Below are positions 1-8,706 of a DNA stretch of 43,977 nt, one piece after another. The stretch is from NCBI RefSeq assembly GCF_947498825.1, contig NZ_CANMLV010000030.1, forward strand, positions 1 through 43,977, written 5' to 3'. The first letter of the stretch is position 1. The number at the start of each line of letters is the position of its first letter. Made by a program: the position numbers and the translations under genes. Source of the DNA: an uncultured Cedecea sp. (GTDB lineage: Bacteria > Pseudomonadota > Gammaproteobacteria > Enterobacterales > Enterobacteriaceae). The notes beneath the pieces were generated by a model. That model did no database searches. It saw only the letters and a list, made by a program, of their open reading frames with translations, and was not told the origin of the DNA.

Positions 1-108
1 CCAGCGAAGGGTGGAGTTATAGACGAAACGCACACAGCCGAATGTTTGAGCCAAAAGCTCAATTTGTTCGGGGGTTGGATAGAATCTATATCTATATGCT
101 CGCTTCAT
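1..108 (-). CDS. tnpB: TnpB (OrfB) of an IS200/IS605-type element, N-terminal fragment
   Basis: The 36 codons visible on the minus strand start with ATG at 108 and read MKRAYRYRFYPTPEQ..., then ...FGCVRFVYN. This is the typical N-terminus of the TnpB/OrfB helix-turn-helix region (YRFYPTPEQ followed by GCxRFVYN). TnpB proteins are RNA-guided DNA nucleases that help such elements persist; the guide RNA is made from the element's far (right) end, which is not in the window. The RuvC catalytic residues are also outside, so intactness cannot be judged. Confidence 0.85.
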   Translation of the reverse strand, partial: MKRAYRYRFYPTPEQIELLAQTFGCVRFVYNSTLRW

Positions 109-205
109 TCCTTACATTTTATTTTATTGAATGTAAAAGTCAATGACGGGTTGGATAGAAGGTCAAAAGCACGCCTTATATCCTCGCCCTAGAAGAACGA
201 GGTTT
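1..205 (-). mobile_element. IS200/IS605-type element, tnpB-side end (continues left of window)
   Basis: The element is recognised from the tnpB start inside it (1-108) and from hairpin-rich non-coding DNA between that start and the msrA remnant. Two inverted repeats are visible: TTACATT (112-118) with AATGTAA (130-136), and CCTCG (182-186) with CGAGG (198-202). Subterminal hairpins are typical of this family, whose ends are recognised as structured single strands. The outer border is estimated at about 200-207, where msrA-like coding sequence resumes; I cannot fix it to the base. Most of the element lies outside the window. Confidence 0.65.
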
Positions 206-282
206 TACGGCGCTTCCTGAAAAACCCCAACGGCTATTGTGGCCTGGGTGGTATCGGTATTTGCTTACCGCCTGAACGTTAA
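205..282 (+). pseudogene. msrA: 3' remnant of msrA (methionine sulfoxide reductase A)
   Basis: The frame ending at TAA 280-282 reads RRFLKNPNGYCGLGGIGICL then PPER-stop. This matches the C-terminus of E. coli MsrA ([21 protein letters not shown]). MsrA repairs oxidised methionine; the catalytic cysteine is near the N-terminus and the two resolving cysteines lie in this tail, both visible (GYC and GIC). Upstream the frame runs into the IS-type DNA and a stop at 190-192. The position just upstream of ytfL in the same direction is the E. coli gene order, so this is the native msrA locus cut by the element. Any 5' part would be left of the window. Confidence 0.75.
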
Positions 283-335
283 TATCAGCACATCGTTTAT
301 AGCAATAGTCCGGCCAAGGCTGTTGCTGCTGAAAA

Positions 336-752
336 CTAATCGCCTAACTGCGTGCTTTGACGTAAACGATACAGACTCAACGCTTTATCTTTGATGACAT
401 TCATCTTGGTCTCAGCAGCAATAATCCCCCAGATAGTCCCCTGCTCCTGGCGATAGAATTCGTTGGTTGCTTCGTTATAAGAATCTTTATATTTAATCCA
501 TTGTCGTTGCGAAGCCCGCAAAGCCTTGCGTACGCTTTCAGGATTCTCTTTCAATAATGCCTGATATTGCGTATTGAGTTCTTTATCCCAGTCAGCCATC
601 GCCTGCCTATAGCACTCACTGGAATCCAGGGTGGTCTGCGCTTTGTCCTGACATTGTTTAAGCTCTGTATCAATGTTAACTGCCGGAGATTGGGCAAACA
701 CAGGTAAAGTGTAGCTGGCTAAGAGTAAAAAAAAGACTGGTTTTAGCAACAT
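336..752 (-). CDS. LprI/DUF1311-family periplasmic protein
   Basis: A 138-residue protein with a signal peptide (MLLKPVFFLLLASYTLPVFA, cleavage near 20). The mature part has the DUF1311/LprI pattern: two cysteines bracketing a short stretch (CQDKAQTTLDSSEC), then YQALLKENPESVRKALRASQ and a QRQWIKYKD segment. Family members are small exported, largely helical proteins; one studied member inhibits lysozyme, but most have no assigned role. The gene is monocistronic, between the broken msrA and ytfL, and has no counterpart at this site in E. coli. Subfamily and function are unknown. Confidence 0.7.
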   Translation of the reverse strand: MLLKPVFFLLLASYTLPVFAQSPAVNIDTELKQCQDKAQTTLDSSECYRQAMADWDKELNTQYQALLKENPESVRKALRASQRQWIKYKDSYNEATNEFYRQEQGTIWGIIAAETKMNVIKDKALSLYRLRQSTQLGD

Positions 753-1006
753 AGAAACACCTGTATAAGTGAGAGTGATACCGAGAAGTTAGTTATTTCC
801 TCAGTCCGGAAGCGATGAAATCATAATTTTCAGTCAATCTGGATAGAAAATCATCATCTTTGAACGCTGGCGACGAATTTACTCTTTAGGCTATACTCTT
901 GATGGTCAAAATTGTCATCTTGAGATAATAAGATGTAGTCAGACATTTTTTCACGTATTAGTTATCCATTATCCCAGAGGATCTGACTCCAGCAGTCAGA
1001 TAAATT

Positions 1007-2341
1007 ATGTTAAACAGTATTTTGATAATACTTATTCTGATAGCCATTAGTGCCTTTTTCTCAATATCTGAGATTTCACTTGCCGCATCTCGCAAAATAA
1101 AACTTAAACTCCTGGCCGATGAAGGCAATACCAACGCCAAACACGTGCTCAAAATCCAGGAAACACCGGGTACTTTTTTTACCGTAGTACAAATTGGCCT
1201 GAATGCTGTCGCCATTCTGGGTGGTATTATCGGTGATGCCGCTTTTTCGCCCGCCATCCAGGCATTACTGGAACGTTTTTTATCTCCAGAACTTTCTGAG
1301 CAGCTGAGTTTTGTTTTATCTTTCACCCTGGTGACCAGTCTGTTTATTCTGTTTGCCGACCTGACGCCAAAACGTATTGCGATGGTATCCCCGGAAGCAA
1401 TTGCGCTTCGTGTCGTTAATCCGATGCGTTTCTGCCTATATATTTTCAAACCATTTGTTTGGATTTTCAATGGGTTATCCAATTCAATTTTTCGTCTTTT
1501 CAAGCTGCCGATGGTACGAAAAGAAGACATTACTTCCGATGATATCTATGCCGTGGTTGAAGCGGGAGCCCTGGCTGGTGTACTGCGTAAACAAGAGCAC
1601 GAATTAATCGAAAACGTATTTGAGCTGGAGTCTCGTACCGTTCCATCCTCAATGACTTCTCGTGAAAACGTCATCTGGTTCGATTTACATGCTGACGAGC
1701 AGCATCTGAAAGCCACCATTGCAGAACATCCTCATTCTAAATTTTTAGTTTGTAACGGCGATATCGATCATGTCCTGGGGTATGTTGACTCCAAAGATTT
1801 ACTGAATCGCGTGCTGGCTAATCAAAGTATGGCGCTCAACAGTGGTGTACTGCTGCATAATGCGCTGATTGTGCCCGATACGCTAACGCTCTCAGAGGCG
1901 CTGGAAAGCTTCAAAACTGCTGGTGAAGACTTCGCCATCATCATGAATGAATACGCTTTAGTGGTCGGGATCATTACTCTGAACGATGTCATGACAACGC
2001 TGATGGGTGACTTAGTCGGTCAGGGCATGGAAGAACAGATCGTTGCTCGCGATGAACATTCATGGCTGGTTGAAGGTGGGACGCCAATTGAAGATGTGAT
2101 GCGCGTTCTGGATATCGATGAATTTCCACAGTCCGGTAACTATGAAACTATCGGCGGTTTCATGATGTTTATTCTGCGTAAGATACCGAAACGTACCGAT
2201 TCAGTGATACTGGCTGGCTATAAATTCGAAGTGGTTGACATTGATAACTACCGAATTGACCAACTCCTGGTCACACGTATTGATCCTAAAGCAAGTCCGG
2301 TGATCCCTAAACTCCCGGATGCTTCCGCTTTTGCTGAATAA
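1007..2341 (+). CDS. ytfL: CNNM/CBS-domain inner-membrane protein YtfL (PaeA, polyamine export)
   Basis: 444 residues, near-identical in layout to E. coli YtfL: an N-terminal DUF21 (CNNM) membrane domain with about four hydrophobic segments in residues 1-170, a pair of CBS domains at roughly 200-330 and a C-terminal CorC/HlyC domain ending near 425. The start MLNSILIILILIAISAFFS matches E. coli. E. coli YtfL has been described as PaeA, needed for export of putrescine and cadaverine; other CNNM proteins move Mg2+. It is oriented away from the broken msrA and convergent with ytfK, the E. coli arrangement. Confidence 0.95.
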   Translation: MLNSILIILILIAISAFFSISEISLAASRKIKLKLLADEGNTNAKHVLKIQETPGTFFTVVQIGLNAVAILGGIIGDAAFSPAIQALLERFLSPELSEQLSFVLSFTLVTSLFILFADLTPKRIAMVSPEAIALRVVNPMRFCLYIFKPFVWIFNGLSNSIFRLFKLPMVRKEDITSDDIYAVVEAGALAGVLRKQEHELIENVFELESRTVPSSMTSRENVIWFDLHADEQHLKATIAEHPHSKFLVCNGDIDHVLGYVDSKDLLNRVLANQSMALNSGVLLHNALIVPDTLTLSEALESFKTAGEDFAIIMNEYALVVGIITLNDVMTTLMGDLVGQGMEEQIVARDEHSWLVEGGTPIEDVMRVLDIDEFPQSGNYETIGGFMMFILRKIPKRTDSVILAGYKFEVVDIDNYRIDQLLVTRIDPKASPVIPKLPDASAFAE

Positions 2342-2363
2342 GGTTCTTCTTATCCGGTAATCG

Positions 2364-2387
2364 AAAAACGGCCCGCAAGGGCCGTTT
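2364..2387. terminator. Bidirectional terminator between ytfL and ytfK
   Basis: AAACGGCCC-GCAA-GGGCCGTTT forms a GC-rich hairpin with an A-run on its left, between two convergent genes. Confidence 0.85.
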
Positions 2388-2394
2388 CAGATTG

Positions 2395-2601
2395 CTACAT
2401 GGCATCAGCCTGCATCAGCGTAACCTGCCGATTCACTTCAGACATCACCGACAGATGTAGCTTATCTTTAATCCTTGGGATAAGGATCTTGCCCTTATCG
2501 AACTCGAATGCACCGACATCCTTGATATATAACCGTCCTCTGAACAGGATCTTCACGTACTTAGCCACTTGTAAGGGATTGTAGCGTTGGAAAATTTTCA
2601 T
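2395..2601 (-). CDS. ytfK: YtfK, stringent-response modulator (SpoT partner)
   Basis: 68 residues, [20 protein letters not shown]..., almost identical to E. coli YtfK (DUF1107). The start at 2601 is chosen over an upstream in-frame ATG at 2643 because it matches the family N-terminus and follows an AGGAG Shine-Dalgarno sequence. E. coli YtfK has been reported to bind SpoT and shift its balance toward (p)ppGpp synthesis during phosphate or fatty-acid starvation. Stand-alone gene, convergent with ytfL. I did not find a clear PhoB box upstream. Confidence 0.93.
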   Translation of the reverse strand: MKIFQRYNPLQVAKYVKILFRGRLYIKDVGAFEFDKGKILIPRIKDKLHLSVMSEVNRQVTLMQADAM

Positions 2602-2927
2602 TTTTCTTTCACTCCTGCAATATTGCCGTCTCCGCGGTACCACACTTGGTCCAGCGAGATGAGACGAAAAAGTTGATGCCTAAAAACTATAATTCAGAAA
2701 CAAGCTGGCATCGAGTGTGTATAAGTTTTTTTACTTAATGATGACAAAATGCTAAAAATCCTCGTCAAAAACTGCCGAGCCTCAATATAGAGGCTAATGA
2801 CTCATCGACCTGTGCAGTAGTCCACAAACTGGTAAGTCCAATTCGCTATCCGCGATAATTTTCTACATATTGTTAACATAGTCACCCTCAGTTCCGGGAA
2901 CCTTTTTATTCCGACAAGAGGTAACAT

Positions 2928-3488
2928 ATGAACCGACACAACGCTGTGTTAATTCTGGCATTACTGACTCCATTTATCGCTTCTGCCCATCTCTTTCAAG
3001 AACAGCATCGCTTACCCCCTGTCGGTATTGCCGATAAAGGTGAGTTAATTCTCGATAATAATCAGCTCAGTTATAAAAACTGGAATACTGCCCGGCTACC
3101 TGGAAAAGTGCGGGTTTTACAGCATATTGCCGGCCGTTCAAGTGCTAAAGAACAAAATGCGCCATTAATTGAAGCAATAAAAGCGGCCAATCTGCCTCAT
3201 GACCAATACCAAACCACCACCATTATCAATGTTGATGATGCCATCATCGGTAGCGGTATTTTTGTCAGAAACAGTATTGAAGACAGTAAAAAACAGTTCC
3301 CCTGGTCTCAGTTTATTGTTGATGACCAAGGGGTTGCCGCAAAAGCATGGCAGTTAACCCCGGAAGGCTCCGCTATTGTGGTACTGGATAAAGACGGGCG
3401 CATTGAGTTTGCTAAAGATGGAGCATTAAATCCGCAAGAGATACAGCAGGTGATAAGCCTGCTGCAGAGTTTACTCAATAAACCGTAA
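2928..3488 (+). CDS. ytfJ: YtfJ, periplasmic thioredoxin-fold protein
   Basis: 186 residues with a signal peptide (cleavage near residue 20, ...TPFIASAH) and the YtfJ pattern [33 protein letters not shown] and [17 protein letters not shown]. The fold is thioredoxin-like but there is no CxxC pair, as in E. coli YtfJ, so it is not an ordinary disulfide oxidoreductase. The function is unknown. An AGAGG ribosome site precedes the ATG. The last 14 nt overlap the end of the convergent cysQ. Confidence 0.92.
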   Translation: MNRHNAVLILALLTPFIASAHLFQEQHRLPPVGIADKGELILDNNQLSYKNWNTARLPGKVRVLQHIAGRSSAKEQNAPLIEAIKAANLPHDQYQTTTIINVDDAIIGSGIFVRNSIEDSKKQFPWSQFIVDDQGVAAKAWQLTPEGSAIVVLDKDGRIEFAKDGALNPQEIQQVISLLQSLLNKP

Positions 3489-4221
3489 CGCGAAAACCTG
3501 GATTAAGGAAGGACTCACGAGGGGTATAGTCAAGTACGCGACCTTCCCAGTCGTGAACATGGGCCCCCGCTGCCACAGCAACAGCATGACCAGCTGCCGT
3601 GTCCCAAATATTGGTCGGCCCAAAGCGAGGATACAGCTGGGCCTGACCATCAGCAACCAGGCAAAACTTCAGAGAAGATCCTACTGAGACAGTCTGATGC
3701 TCACCCAGCAGATGTAAATACTCTTTCAGCTCGGTGTCGCTATCTGCATGTGAACGGCTCACCACCACCAAAGGAGGGCGCGCATCTTGGATCTGAATCT
3801 CAATACGTCTTCCCTGCTCTTCTTTCCAGGCTTTGCCTTCTGCCGCGCTATACATCACATTCAGTACCGGGGCATACACCACCCCCAGTACCGCTTTGCC
3901 TTTATCGATAAGCGCAATATTTACAGTGAACTCACCGTTACGCTTCAGAAACTCTTTAGTACCGTCTAAAGGATCGACCAGCCAGTAACGCTGCCAGTTT
4001 TTGCGCGTCTCCCAGTCTTGTGGATCTTCTTCGGATAGTACGGGGATATCAGGCGTCAGCTCCTGGAGTCCTTTGACAATAATGCCATGAGCGGCAATAT
4101 CTGCTGCCGTCACAGGGGAGTCATCTGACTTTTTAACCGCGTCAAGTGGGGATTTCCCATCATAGACTTGCATAATAGCCACGCCTGCTTCGCGCGCCAG
4201 CTGGCAAATTTTATCTAGCAT
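3475..4221 (-). CDS. cysQ: 3'(2'),5'-bisphosphate nucleotidase CysQ
   Basis: 248 residues of the inositol-monophosphatase superfamily. The metal-binding motifs are visible: SEED (about 63-66), DPLDGT (83-88) and WDTAAGHA near 205. CysQ hydrolyses 3'-phosphoadenosine 5'-phosphate, the by-product of sulfate assimilation, to AMP and phosphate at the inner membrane. The start [13 protein letters not shown] matches E. coli. Overlap with convergent ytfJ is 14 nt. Confidence 0.95.
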   Translation of the reverse strand: MLDKICQLAREAGVAIMQVYDGKSPLDAVKKSDDSPVTAADIAAHGIIVKGLQELTPDIPVLSEEDPQDWETRKNWQRYWLVDPLDGTKEFLKRNGEFTVNIALIDKGKAVLGVVYAPVLNVMYSAAEGKAWKEEQGRRIEIQIQDARPPLVVVSRSHADSDTELKEYLHLLGEHQTVSVGSSLKFCLVADGQAQLYPRFGPTNIWDTAAGHAVAVAAGAHVHDWEGRVLDYTPRESFLNPGFRVTVY

Positions 4222-4370
4222 TGTCCACCTCCGTAATGTCCGGGTATACGTGTCGAACAGATTTTTTATTTATAACCCATTGTGCTGCGATACGCTATTA
4301 ATGAGCACCAACATGCGGTTCTCAGAGGAAGGAGAGATGAACAATGGTGTTGAATTTGATATTTACAGTA

Positions 4371-4399
4371 AGATATTCCCCGATAACCGGGGAATATCT
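4371..4399 (-). terminator. Stem-loop downstream of the porin gene
   Basis: AGATATTCCCCG (4371-4382) pairs perfectly with CGGGGAATATCT (4388-4399) across a 5-nt loop. It lies about 20 nt past the porin stop codon. There is no strong U-run on the minus strand, so it may be a weak terminator or an mRNA 3'-end stabiliser. Confidence 0.6.
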
Positions 4400-4420
4400 G
4401 GCATGATTAGAGAGTTAGGA

Positions 4421-6013
<1,593 letters not shown>

Positions 6014-6038
6014 TTATCCTCGATAATATTATTATATT

Positions 6039-6165
6039 TATACCCAAAATAATTCGAGTTGCTTGTAGGCGCGAAATGAGGCGCGTCGATGAGCATAGAT
6101 AAACTATGTGATTCGGCGTGCCTCATGCACGCAACACCCAAGCAACTTGAAGTATGACGGGTATA
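6039..6165. repeat. ERIC-type palindromic element, 127 bp
   Basis: The element starts TATACCCAAAATAATTCGAG and ends GCAACTTGAAGTATGACGGG followed by TATA: the terminal sequences and 127-bp length of enterobacterial repetitive intergenic consensus (ERIC/IRU) elements. The core around GATGAGCATAGATAAACTAT diverges from the E. coli consensus as I remember it. It sits in the transcribed leader of the porin, between the RAT-terminator and the start codon. Confidence 0.85.
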
Positions 6166-6181
6166 AGCGAACTGAGTCCTT

Positions 6182-6232
6182 GCCGGTTATATTAATAACT
6201 GGCAGATATTAGGAACTGATGATTCTCATCAG
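6182..6232. other. Two small hairpins in the porin leader
   Basis: GCCGGTTAT/ATAACTGGC (6182-6203, one mismatch) and CTGATGA-TTC-TCATCAG (6216-6232, perfect). They lie between the attenuator and the ERIC element; no function is known. The rest of 6166-6376 shows no coding remnant that I can recognise. Confidence 0.4.
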
Positions 6233-6376
6233 AACGATGTCATTAACTAATATATTTATTTTGTTCTGTTGTTCGTTTCCTTTATTTCATTCACTACTGA
6301 GCCTATTCGTTAAGTCATTCACCGTTTGAGCGCTGACAATGCTCAGGCAAGGCGCTACATGACGGCATATTGAAAG

Positions 6377-6434
6377 CAAAAAAAAACCTGAACAAATTCC
6401 CTGGCATTAATCAATGCGGGAGCCTGTTCAGGTT
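6377..6434 (-). terminator. Rho-independent terminator (attenuator) in the porin leader
   Basis: On the minus strand AACCTGAACA (plus 6425-6434) pairs with TGTTCAGGTT (plus 6385-6394), followed by a run of nine T (plus 6378-6386). Its 5' arm shares the bases AACCT with the 3' end of the RAT (6430-6473), so the two folds exclude each other, which is the geometry of bgl-type attenuators. Confidence 0.85.
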
Positions 6435-6473
6435 TTGCCTGCTATCCAGCGAACTGGAAAACAGTAGCAATCC
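6430..6473 (-). promoter_or_regulatory. Ribonucleic antiterminator (RAT) for a BglG/LicT-family regulator
   Basis: Minus strand: GGATTGCTACTG (plus 6462-6473) and CAGGCAAAACCT (plus 6430-6441) match the two halves of the bgl RAT (GGATTGTTACTG...CAGGCAAAACCT) with one difference. The apical part is longer than usual: it carries CCAG-TTCG-CTGG, which can form a UUCG-capped mini-hairpin. When bound by a BglG-type protein the RAT would block the overlapping terminator and let transcription reach the porin. Confidence 0.85.
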
Positions 6474-6514
6474 TATGGTCATATTAACGAAATAAACTTC
6501 ACACTATTTCGAAG

Positions 6515-6595
6515 TTCGCTAATATTGTCTCACTAGCGACGGAGACTGCAATCAGTTTTTATTCTCAATGAGTAATCTGTGATGTAACTTACATT
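6515..6595 (-). promoter_or_regulatory. Predicted CRP-dependent promoter for the RAT/porin transcript
   Basis: Minus strand: -35-like TTGCAG (plus 6546-6551), 18-bp spacer, -10-like CAATAT (plus 6522-6527). A CRP-like site TGTAA-N6-TCACA lies at 6578-6593, centred about 70 bp upstream of the expected start, a class I position. This fits catabolite-controlled sugar uptake. Predicted from sequence only. Confidence 0.5.
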
Positions 6596-6969
6596 TCATT
6601 GCTAATGATGAAATTCATTTTTCGATTCTTATGCTGTACAGAGCAAGCTAATTCTGCCCGGGATTACCACTTTTTCCGCTGAGCAGACTTTCTAAAATCA
6701 GTCGCGCTGAGCCATAATATTAACGCAGCTCACCCCACTTTAGCCTGTCTCACGCGTTTCATTGGCCTGATAACTCAAACTATCAACACTGGCTTATCGT
6801 CTGCATCCTGATATGGCTCAGGATAACCGAACGTGCAATACTGACAGCCAGACAGACCGCCCTTCACCTCATCATAGTGCTTACAGAGACAGAGATAAGA
6901 TAGTTTATATTATCGTAATAGAACACTAACCCGGCACTGTGCTAAAGACCTCAGGAGTGAAACCAGTAT

Positions 6970-7296
6970 TCAACCCATTAATACCCCACCGATGGCGATA
7001 CCGACCAGCGGCAGTGTTTCAAGAAGCATGGCGTATTTAAATCCTCTGACCTTATCGATATTTTTGAATCACCAGCCGAAAAATACGGTACCAAAGAAAC
7101 TAGAAATCATAATAACTGACATAAACCAATTAATTAACTCAGGTGGTTTCAGAATATTGTCACAGTAGTAGATAATACTTCCACCCTTAAATAATACCGC
7201 CACAAGATTAACGATATTCAGAACAAATATAACGTTCGCATGTAGTAAAAAAAAGATATAGAAAAAGACAATATTCAGAGAGTTTGTAATCATCAT
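6970..7296 (-). pseudogene. Degraded small membrane-protein gene
   Basis: An AT-rich minus-strand reading frame starts MMITNSLNIVFFYIFFLLH and contains several hydrophobic stretches (e.g. VIFVLNIVNLVAVLF and FMSVIMISSFFGTVFFGW). A TGA at 7069-7071 interrupts it, after which the same frame continues FKNIDKVRGFKYAMLLETLP and LVGIAIGGVLMG to a stop at 6970-6972. Upstream of the ATG the frame stays open for about 25 more codons. I do not recognise a family. The hydrophobic continuation past the TGA argues for a once-longer membrane protein. Confidence 0.4.
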
Positions 7297-7308
7297 GGTA
7301 TAAAAACA

Positions 7309-7707
7309 CTCTTTCTGAATACAGAGAAAAAATACCAGACCGATAGCAATATCAACACTTTGATTACGTATTTATATCAGTTGAAGAATGTCCGTTCTTC
7401 GGAGGCAGATACAGTATCCCTCCGTAAGTGGTCAACATTATATTTTACCCGTTATTTTAAAAGATGATTTTCAATAACCGTCAAAGAATACCTTTTATTC
7501 CGGAAAATAAAATATGCACGTCAATTTTTTCTGCCCTCTGATCTGAACATTTCTGACGTTACGCTGATAGCAGGGTTTACTGATAGCGCCTACTTCCGTA
7601 TGAAATTTAAAAGAGTGATGGGATACAGCCCAATGACCTTCCGACACGATACTTTAGGGACAAATCCTGTCGAACACCGCCCTCCCATACAGCATATAAC
7701 TATCTAA
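7309..7707 (+). pseudogene. AraC-family regulator, C-terminal remnant with in-frame stop
   Basis: The plus-strand frame ending at TAA 7705-7707 encodes an AraC-type DNA-binding domain: ...WSTLYFTRYFKR, then TGA (7465-7467), then FSITVKEYLLFRKIKYARQF, SDLNISDVTLIAGFTDSAYF and MKFKRVMGYSPMTFRHD. Both helix-turn-helix units are present; the TGA falls in the first. No start codon or effector domain is recognisable, and the upstream part overlaps the opposing broken membrane ORF. The left border is therefore approximate. It may once have regulated a neighbouring gene that is now lost. Confidence 0.75.
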
Positions 7708-7734
7708 TATTTAAAATATTATTAACTTGTTACC

Positions 7735-7815
7735 TATTGATAACCTGCATCATTCGGGTCGCTTGTAGTCGATGAATGTCTTCTGGTAATGAGCATAAAC
7801 ATATGATGTGTCTGA
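7735..7815. repeat. Degenerate ERIC-like fragment
   Basis: ATTCGGGTCGCTTGTAG followed by ATGAGCATAAACATATGATG resembles the left half and core of the complete copy at 6039-6165; the right end is missing. Confidence 0.4.
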
Positions 7816-7977
7816 CAGGGCTCAGGGGAATTAAAATTCCAATAACTATTTATGAGTGATTATTATGTAACATTACATATTTGTCGATGGCATCACATTC
7901 ATATCAAAATATACGTGATAGCTTCCCTGTTGCTAATAGCTATGTACTTAGAAATAAATACATGCTCAGCCTTCTGA

Positions 7978-8075
7978 TTTATATCCTAAATGATTCGAAT
8001 TGCCTGCAGGCGTCAAAGCCCTGTCCATCGATGAGCACAGATACGCTATGTAAGTCGGCGGGCTGAACGCAGTCA
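7978..8075. repeat. Truncated ERIC-like element
   Basis: TATATCCTAAATGATTCGAA then TTGCCTGCAGGCG and CGATGAGCACAGATACGCTA TG follow the left half and core of the 127-bp copy. The right terminus (GACGGGTATA) is absent. The overlapping 61-codon ORF at 7881-8066 is explained by this repeat and is not called. Confidence 0.5.
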
Positions 8076-8148
8076 ATATCCATACAATCAGAAAAATATC
8101 GGATATATATCAACAATACTAAACAAAATAAATACATGAGGTGATATT

Positions 8149-8337
8149 ATGTCTACTGATGATAAAATGTATTCTGACGAAAGAATCGCATTATTATTTA
8201 GTCAAACTGGGAATTTATTATCTGGATATTTAGCCGCAAACCCCAAAGAGACGCCTGAGTATGTTATCCGCGATATGTTTGAAACCACATATAAAGCGCT
8301 TCAGACTGAGTTTAATAAAAGCTACATTAAGAAATAG
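8149..8337 (+). CDS. Small hypothetical protein (62 aa)
   Basis: MSTDDKMYSDERIALLFSQT, then GNLLSGYLAANPKETPEYVI and RDMFETTYKALQTEFNKSYI, ending KK. A good ribosome site (GAGGTG, 7 nt spacing) precedes the ATG, and a strong inverted repeat follows the stop. The protein is soluble, acidic at the N-terminus and helical in appearance. The pattern LLSGYLAANPxETPEYVIRDMF loosely recalls the N-terminal helix of MucR/Ros-type proteins, but there is no zinc finger and I would not name it so. It is the only intact reading frame in a decayed AT-rich stretch. Confidence 0.55.
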   Translation: MSTDDKMYSDERIALLFSQTGNLLSGYLAANPKETPEYVIRDMFETTYKALQTEFNKSYIKK

Positions 8338-8367
8338 TCACTTTAACTAACAGACACCCAAGAGATA

Positions 8368-8417
8368 ATCCAGTCCGATGTTGGCGACCGGACTAATCAT
8401 CAACAACCGGACTGGAT
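8368..8417. terminator. Inverted repeat after the 62-aa ORF
   Basis: ATCCAGTCCG (8368-8377) and CGGACTGGAT (8408-8417) pair perfectly, with TGTTG/CAACA able to extend the stem inward. There is no clear T-run. Candidate terminator. I see nothing coding in the rest of 8338-8706. Confidence 0.5.
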
Positions 8418-8706
8418 CATCTTGCTTATTTTATCAACAGGATTGCATTCAAATTAACGAAGATAAAACAATTACAACATAATATATTTATTTTAAATGC
8501 AATGGCGGAAACTCAGATTACAAATAAGCATTTTATTGAATACTCTTCTGGTTATAATACCAATACCCGTAATATCCTGGAGTATGATCAGGTTGGGGAA
8601 CCGCAGGCATATTCTTGTATTCATGGAATAATGGTAACTACCTGTTATTATTTATAATAAATACCGAACATTAACTCATTTCAACCGCGAAGGGCGGTGA
8701 GTGGTT

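Noticed and set aside
958-1530. 190-codon minus-strand ORF over the 5' half of ytfL
   Set aside because: Antisense shadow of a strongly conserved gene; composition is arginine/serine-rich with no recognisable domain.
7881-8066. 61-codon ORF
   Set aside because: Made largely of an ERIC-like repeat fragment.
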